The notes under the pieces: generated by a model | The model's input: only the letters and a program-made list of their open reading frames with translations | What the model was told of the DNA's origin: nothing | Databases searched by the model: none | Part shown: positions 58,231 to 64,000 of the stretch, piece after piece | How positions within the stretch are numbered: the first letter of the stretch is position 1 | How the letters are laid out: each line of letters opens with the position of its first letter | Origin: Eurosta solidaginis | Lineage: Eukaryota > Arthropoda > Insecta > Diptera > Tephritidae | NCBI RefSeq assembly: GCF_040869045.1 | Contig: NC_090319.1 | Location: 66,746,779 to 66,810,778 of the forward strand | Reading direction: 5' to 3' | DNA length: 64,000 bases | Position numbers and translations under genes: made by a program

Positions 58231-59030
58231 TATTGTCGATGAGCATAGACGAGTTATCGATTTGTTATCGAAATTTTGTAAATTTGCAATCGATATCAAG
58301 GAGTTAACGATTTTTTATCGACGATTTGTCTGTTTGTTATCGAAAAATTATCCATTATTTATCGAAAAGTTATCGTTATGTTATCAAAAAGTTATCGATT
58401 TGTTATCAAAATTTTTTTGATATTTTATCGGAAAGTTCTATATTTATAATCGAAAAGTTATGGAATATTTATCGATTATTCATCGAAGAGTTAGCGAAAG
58501 TTATCGATTTGTTATCAAAAATCTATCTATTATTAATTATTATATTTGTTATCGAAAATTTATCGATTCGTTATCCCAAAATTTATTGATTTGTTGTCAT
58601 AAAGTTGTGGATTTTGTAGCGAAAAGTTACTTACTTAATTGCCGCTTAACCGTTTAAACGGTTATCGTTTTCCAACAAGACGCGCCAGTCGCTTCTTCTC
58701 TCTGCCAACAGGCGCCAGTTGGTCACACCAAGGGAGTTTAAATCGTTTTCCACCTGTAGCGAAATGTTATCGGATTATGAAACCGTTGTAAATAAAACTT
58801 CAATATAAAATCGATGACAAATCGGTTTCGCGTCGATAACAAGCCAATAACTCGGCGATAACAAGCGGACTAAGCTAAAAAACCCCAAAATTATTTGTTT
58901 TTGGTTAAGTTACCGCTGTTATGGTTTAAATTCAATCCTTGGGCGAGCTCTAGTTAATTTAAAAACTTTACTTTTCTACATGTACATCTTTATGCTAACA
59001 CATCGAGCTTGGTACTCACGCCTTTTTTGT
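58231..59030. repeat. TTATCG repeat block with 3' tail (copy 3)
   Basis: 58250-58620 repeats 'gttatcgatttgttatcgaa' variants; after the inserted RTE tail (58628-58756) the polarity flips ('gcgataacaagc'). The tail has 'ttgggcgagctc' (58939-58950) and 'ttggtactcacgc' (59009-59021) at the same spacing as in copy 1 (13965-14642). Confidence 0.65.
58628..58756 (-). mobile_element. 5'-truncated RTE-type LINE tail with target duplication
   Basis: The minus strand reads QVENDLNSLGVTNWRLLAER, then SDWRVLLENDNRLNG-stop (stop at 58646-58648), the C-terminus of insect RTE-like ORF2. A short 'aattaagtaagtaa' tail follows. Flanks 'gtagcgaaaagtta' (58616-58629) and 'gtagcgaaatgtta' (58756-58769) agree at 13 of 14 positions and are the likely target duplication. 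The frame is intact over its short length. Only the last ~37 codons are present, so it has no activity. Confidence 0.75.
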
Positions 59031-60091
59031 TCTTCTTCCTCTCTTTCATTAAATTTACCAAAAAATCGCTTGCAAATTCGTTCTAAAATTCGATTGGGAA
59101 TTTTCATGTACTTACTCTATTATTCGATTTCAGTTGCATATAAAAATTCGTGACCAATCAATTGGCCCAAAAACTTGCCTTAACCGAATTTCATTCGCTT
59201 GTGATTTTATCGCGAAATTCGCCAGTAGTCGTCATTAAAATTTGCTTTCGAGTTTGACCCAAGGCGAATCAATACAAGGTGATGTCAAAGCGAATTCAAC
59301 CAGTTCGCGTTGCAGATGAATGTCAAGTCAAAAGAAACGTTTCATTGATTTGGATTAACTGGCATATTGTTGTACAAGGCGGTTTCCGAAAAATAATCAA
59401 GAAGAAGCAATCAGCTGTTAGAATAACAACACATGGTACTGAACCTTATGAGCTTATACGCTCAAACCTTTCACTGTCATGATCAGCATTGCCACATTAA
59501 TCTTTATAATAACCTGTTTTTCTTAAATTTTTATTGTTTTCCAATTTGACCAAAATCAATATTCTCTTTAAATTAGTTTGCTGCTTCGCATTCTGTCTCA
59601 TTCGCCGATTATTTTGCGTGAGACTTTCATTCACCCTAAACATGTCTGAATTCGCCGTCTGGTTCTTAAATTTTACCTACGACTTTGGCCTGACATTCGT
59701 TTAGCGTTCGTATTCACGTAGTAGATGCCACATTCTTACCTCAAATGTCCGGTGCGAATTCCATTTTTGTTGTCAGCTGCGTATTCTATGACTTCATCGT
59801 CATCAATCACCCAACCATAGCTTGATCATTGCTCTCGCCATGAAGAAAAACTAGCTTCTCTTCCATCTTCCTTATTTTCTCTCCCCTTGTCCTTCCTTTA
59901 GTCGCTTTCCCACAAAATGTAAAAATAACCGGGTGCACATGGAAGTAGACTCTTCGGTTCTTTAACTGTTCGCAATTACACATCAATAGTTTTAACCGAC
60001 AATCACCCTAGCTGTTTTGCTAACCGTAGCCGCTTAAATTTAGGCTGCGAATATATTATGCAGGGTGGTCCATGCAGTGTGTTGTGGTAAC
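59031..60091. other. Spacer rich in AATTCG words
   Basis: 59090-59760 is enriched for 'aattcg' and 'cgaatt' (for example 'gcgaattcaaccagttcgcg' at 59290) and may be an old inverted-repeat element, but matching ends could not be set. The rest has no features. Confidence 0.3.
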
Positions 60092-60345
60092 ATATCGCTT
60101 CCCCGGTTCAATAATGACGCAATTGTAAAATATTAAGTTTTGGCGAAGCAAGTTTAAACATTTGCATCAACTAGAAAAATGTGCGAATGCAATAACGACG
60201 CAAGTGGTCTAGCACGGAAACTATTTGTAATACAATTATAAAATTTATACACAGCAAAGATTAGTACTCTTTAAAGCTTTTGTGTGCGTTATCTCGAAAC
60301 TTTAAAATTGACATTTGCGTCATTATTGAACCGGGGAAGCGATAT
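60092..60345. mobile_element. 254-bp MITE with perfect 31-bp inverted ends
   Basis: 60092-60122 and 60315-60345 are exact inverse copies ('atatcgcttccccggttcaa' then 'taatgacgcaa'). The outer ATAT is self-complementary and could be the target duplication, so the true boundary is uncertain by a few bases. Perfect ends suggest recent movement. No coding. A frame at 60261-60470 overlaps one end by chance. Confidence 0.8.
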
Positions 60346-60980
60346 ATTATTTGGAAAATGTAGCTCCTTCCCGCTGAGTTAAACACTTGTGGGCTAAGCT
60401 CATGAGAGTTCCCTATGATTAGAAATAAAAGATCTTTAAAGTGAGCTGTATGTTGTTTCGTGTCATACAAAATGTATCATGCATTGCTCTCCAAGTTCAA
60501 TAATCGTGTTATCAGCCATCACGTTGCATAGCTACAATGGGTCACCTATATATTGGAGCACTGGAATAAAAAGATGCGCTACTGCTACACCGGCTGAGAT
60601 ACTTAGCTCAATTAATGAATTTCCTTTTAACTTTTGAGTTTTCAAATAAATCGCTATATGAACCACGCTTTAAATCTACCTCTATTGCAAGTCTTTAGAT
60701 GTATGTATTTACAGCCCTCATTCTACAAGAACTGCGAGCAATTATCGAATGTTTACACAATTTCTGTCATACATATAACATTTTTAGAGATTATAATACC
60801 GTATACTTGTTTTTTGTGCTTTCAGTATTTTATAGAAGCTTTGGAGTAAAACGTGTACATTTTGATATCGAAAACCTGTCCACGGGGTCAAGTAAGGCCG
60901 ACGCCTCTCTAAACTATACTGAATATCGATATATTCAGTTCGATAGTGTTTTTAGGGTTCTAGAAGTTAAGAAGCTTAGT
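60346..60980. other. Host-like AT-rich spacer
   Basis: Overlapping 71- and 95-codon plus-strand frames at 60634-60986 show no domain. 'tccaagttcaataatcgtgt' at 60490 loosely resembles the end of the neighbouring MITE. Confidence 0.3.
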
Positions 60981-61765
60981 ATGTAGGCGTGTTATCAATT
61001 TGTTGTCGAAGTATTAACAGTTTGTTATCGCCGAGTATCAGTTTGTTATCGACGTATTATTCATTTCGTATCGACGACCTATTATCGATTTGCTATTGAA
61101 GTGTTGTAAATTTGCTATCGATAAAAAATTTAATACATGACTTATAGATTTCATATCTACGAGATATCAGTTTGTAATCGGAAAGTTATCGGTTTACTGT
61201 CTAAAAGTTATGGATTTGTTATCATGGTGCTTTAAATTTGTTGTCGGCCTGTTATTGATTTCTTTTCGAAAAGTCATCAATTTGTTATAGAAAAGTTATC
61301 GATTTGATAAAAAAGAGTAAAAGTTATCAATTTGCTATCGATTCGTTATTAAAATGTGATGGCTGTCCTATCGCAGTGTTGCCATCGATTCGTTATCGAC
61401 AACTTACCTGCATACTTAATTGGCGCTTAACCGTTTAAACGGTTATGGCCGTCCAACAAGGCACGCCTGTTGTTTCTTTGTCGGGTTAACTGGCGCCAAT
61501 TGGTCACACAAAGGGAACTTAAATCGTTTTCCACCTACTCCTTCCAACGGATTGGGGGCTGCCATATTCTTCTGCTTCCATAGGCGGTTTCCGATTGAAA
61601 TACTTTCTTATCTTATCAACAGCACATCGGTTTATTATATAATGGATACTGATAAAACTTCATTATAAAATCGTGGACTCATCTGTAATCGGTCGGTAAC
61701 AAGCCGATAAGTAACTAATAAAACGCCAATGACTTGGCAATAGCATGCCGATAAAAATATAATCA
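60981..61765. repeat. TTATCG repeat block (copy 4)
   Basis: 60990-61400 has 'gttatcgatttgttatcga' variants; the RTE tail (61400-61607) interrupts it; 61612-61765 resumes with 'taaaacttcattataaaatcg' (as at 58795) and opposite-polarity 'ccgataa' units. The conserved 3' tail of copies 1 and 3 is missing because a SINE starts at 61766. Confidence 0.6.
61400..61607 (-). mobile_element. 5'-truncated RTE-type LINE tail, second copy
   Basis: The minus strand reads KVFQSETAYGSR, PPIRWKE-stop-VENDL, LCVTNWRQL and ALLDGHNRLNG-stop. It extends about 75 bases further 5' than the copy at 58628-58756 and contains one in-frame stop. It sits within a few tens of bases of the equivalent position in the TTATCG element. 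A possible degenerate target duplication ('ttatcgacaac' / 'ttatcaacagc') flanks it. Confidence 0.75.
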
Positions 61766-62025
61766 AAGCTTGGTGCGATTTACCTCCAAGAAGAATAGGT
61801 CGAGCTTTTCTTACGATTTGAGTCGTGCTCCTTTGAAATTTTTCTTACAAATTGGGGGGACGGAACCTACATGTTTTATGCGGAGACTCCGAACGGCAGC
61901 TACAATGCATTTCACTGAGAAGCTTTTAATTGCAAATATACACTCGGACTGTTTGCCAAACCAGTGCCGAGGTGTAATTTGGCATAGAAAATAAATTCTC
62001 TAATTGATGAAACTTCTTTCTAAAT

Positions 62026-63448
62026 ATTCACCCCTATTCTGCATTTCGAGTTGGATTGGAATTTTTTCGATTTGGCAACTTTTGTATTCTGTGTTCCAAT
62101 TTCTTTCGATCCAACTTCGAATCGTTCGATTTTGTGTATTCTGCATTTCGATCGTTGTTCCGTTTTTCTAAGTTGCAAATTTGATGGCGGAAAATATTTA
62201 ATTTAAATTTTTTTTTTATTAATTTATAACAGAATTTTAACAAAAATGTAAGTAAAACTTGTTGATAAACGTAAAAGGCTTGATGGTGATTGTTTTTTAC
62301 ATATATGTTTCCAACACAAGTACAGTGTGAGACGTTGGCTAATTCAATGGCAACACAGCGGGATATGATGACTCCTGGGAAGCCAGCCTTCGCATAAAAT
62401 TCTTGCTTCGCTTGTATTTTCTCCTCTTCACTTTGTTCAAATGTTAGCCACTGAGGGCATAATTTTGGTTGCATTACATCCAGAAACGTAGACAGTGACT
62501 TTGACACTGTTGACCCCATTCCTACATTATAATCCGCCCCTATTCCATGCTGGTAACTGCCTTCTGCAAAAAATCTCAAAGCAGCTACTGCAATATTAAG
62601 GGCAGATGTCGATGCCGAAGTCCATGGACGAATTTGCCCCGCAAAATTATCTTACCCATACTTGAAAGCATACTTATTAAGTCGAAAGATTTTTTTTGAA
62701 CCTAAATAAGAAAATAAGTCATCAAACTTTACCACTTTTAAGTTCAATTTCTTACAAATTCATTCATCTCAAATGGATTACATAAATCTCGCAACATTTG
62801 CCTTTCCATTCTCGCCTGGCCATTTCCGTATGCGTTGCTTTCTAACTCCACAAATAATGCCGCGGCTATTGATTCCATTATAATCGACAGTTATAATTTG
62901 TGTCTGTTCGTTGGGTCCAGTTATATGCCAAAGCAAGCTGCCGGAGTAGAGGAAGGTGAAGCGAAAACGTAAACAGTCCTTGCGGAAAGAATAAATTAAA
63001 TCTTTATAATGTATTTTAGGCCAGTGCAGTGAAATTAGCATCCATAAAATTCAGAAAATATCAAATATATTCGTGCAGGAATACGTTTTAACAAAATTTG
63101 GTGGCCACGGCAGGGAATTGGCCAAAAGAACGACAAAAACACACTTACAATTATGAATGAAAGCACTTCACTCAAAAAAATATAACACTGCGGCAATATA
63201 TTCTATCGCTTTTTCTTTGTACAAAATGGAGTGGATAATAAAATGTAAACGTTTTTCAGTGTTTTTTTACAAATTTTCTTTAATTTATTTTGTTCCAATG
63301 TTCACACATTCCGTACAAACAGCTGATTTCGAAAAATCATTTGCTCTTCCTCTTCTCGTTACAATTCCGTCGTAATGCAGAATACCCAACTTCGACCAAA
63401 GCGGAGCGTAGAACGGGAACTTAATCGAAATGCAGAATAGGGGTGAAT
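62026..63448 (-). mobile_element. PIF/Harbinger transposon, internally deleted
   Basis: Perfect 24-base inverted ends at 62026-62049 and 63425-63448 ('attcacccctattctgcatt' then 'tcga'). The word 'attctgcatttcga' recurs internally near 62136. A truncated transposase lies on the minus strand. The SINE around it shows it is an insertion. The 3-bp duplication is not clean: the outer ATT/AAT are complementary rather than direct. About 1.42 kb. Confidence 0.8.
62400..62878 (-). pseudogene. Harbinger transposase, N-terminal half
   Basis: ATG at 62876-62878 opens MESIAAALFVELESNAYG and RMERQMLRDLCNPFEMNEFV; LRD..NPFEM is a PIF/Harbinger N-terminal signature. A small GTAAGA...TTTAG interval (about 55 bases) could be an intron. 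Then RLNKYAFKYG-stop-DNF, GQIRPWTSASTSALN, ALRFFAEGSYQHGIGADYNV, STFLDVMQPKLCPQWLTF and FYAKAGFPGVI. Immediately after GVI the family would have the D-G-T-H catalytic block; here the sequence runs into unrelated 3' sequence, so most of the DDE domain was deleted. It is dead, with a stop and a deletion, yet its ends remain perfect. Confidence 0.78.
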
Positions 63449-63520
63449 GATGTTGCTTTGCCGGCACTTGAACCCAGGACTTTCGGTATATCTGGTTGGG
63501 TATCACTACCCCTTGAGGCA

Positions 63521-64000
63521 TGCCTTGTCGCGAATATATTCTAAGCTCAATAGCTCGCTAAATAGTGTGGTCACTTAATGCCAGAAATCGTTGAGCTAAT
63601 TTTAAGTATAATTGAACCGAAGTATCCTGAGTTTTCCATTTTATTTAGTTAATTTTGCCAAAATGTGCCATCTTCAGTACCATTTTTAGATGTCTCTATA
63701 CAAAATTTACAGGGGATGCGGAAAAGCTTTCCTACTTTCTATATCTACAATGCAATTGATTTAGGCAGTAAACGTTTAAGGTACACGGTTAGCTGCGCCA
63801 AAAAATATGCTGAATACATAATAGTCGTTGTACTAAATGTGGTATGCATTTAGGCCCCTCGAAGTATTTAAAAATCTCCCAATATGCGCTTTTAAAATGA
63901 GTTAATCGGTTGGAGACGTCAAACTAGCTATGTTAACTTAAGTTTAATTTAAACTTGCAATTCTACATGGAAGATTTCGAGATCTTGGCGGTTTAGTTTA
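63521..64000. other. Unrecognised terminal stretch
   Basis: 63525-63560 ('ttgtcgcgaatatattctaagc') resembles part of the hairpin-tailed SINE-like family. The remainder to the window end shows no feature. Confidence 0.3.

Larger units (their letters stand above)
61766..63520 (-). mobile_element. tRNA-headed SINE, split by a Harbinger element
   Basis: On the minus strand the head is at 63520-63455: a 'ggggtagtgata' A-box-like part, then 'gggttcaagtgcc' B-box-like part and 'ggcaaagcaacatc'. The body resumes at 62025-61766: 'cctcggcactgg', 'tttggcaaacag', 'gagtgtatatttg', 'catgtaggttccg'. Partial copies are at 40469-40612 and 41154-41256. Without the insert the SINE would be about 330-380 bases. 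It has no frame and would rely on a LINE enzyme. Confidence 0.6.

Noticed and set aside
1..64000. LTR retrotransposons
   Set aside because: No pair of long direct repeats with TG...CA ends, primer binding site and polypurine tract was found. The only long direct duplication (18755/19542) lacks these.

Overview
This window looks like repeat-dense, gene-poor nuclear DNA of a higher fly. The reasons are broken non-LTR retrotransposon reading frames of Jockey/CR1 and RTE type, Tc1, PIF/Harbinger, hAT-like and Helitron-like elements, AT-rich spacers full of TTG/CAA runs, and several interspersed repeats that resemble, from memory only, repeats common in tephritid fruit flies (Bactrocera, Ceratitis, Rhagoletis). 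No host protein-coding exon, rRNA, tRNA gene, CRISPR array or bacterial operon could be supported. Most long reading frames are chance, come from tandem repeats, or lie inside dead transposons.

Layout. 1-10 kb: LINE and SINE-like scraps, a G-rich degenerate repeat carrying a small MITE, a Helitron-like unit with a minisatellite (6540-7341), and a foldback element nested in another repeat (9120-9985). 10-15 kb: a decayed LINE with reverse transcriptase, RNase H and C-terminal parts (10330-12330), a second LINE fragment (13137-13795), the first TTATCG repeat block (13965-14642) and a short Helentron-like (HINE-like) element. 16-25 kb: mostly unrecognised, with a duplicated 388-bp segment around a SINE-like element (18755-19929) and further LINE fragments. 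26-32 kb: a defective Harbinger transposon with a TTA target duplication (26036-27621) and a roughly 2.5-kb higher-order array with an inverted end, poly-C tracts and 16-bp palindromes (29884-32445). 35-38 kb: a full-length-looking HINE-like element with eight 129-130 bp repeats. 39-48 kb: LINE and SINE pieces, TTCGG-rich minisatellite, a palindromic MITE, a Helitron with clear ends (44720-45748) and a second HINE-like family. 48.7-52.9 kb: nested nest in which a TTATCG palindrome is split by an hAT-like foldback, which contains a LINE, a SINE-like element and another hAT-like element with a perfect 8-bp target duplication. 54-56.7 kb: a dead Tc1 transposon inside a HINE-like element. 58-63.5 kb: two TTATCG blocks each hit by a 5'-truncated RTE tail, a 254-bp MITE, and a tRNA-headed SINE split by a Harbinger element.

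How the parts work together. Nothing forms a pathway. The logic is insertion order: elements sit inside elements, which dates them relative to each other. The short families (HINE-like, SINE-like, MITEs) would depend on enzymes from autonomous partners elsewhere. None of the transposases or reverse transcriptases here is intact.
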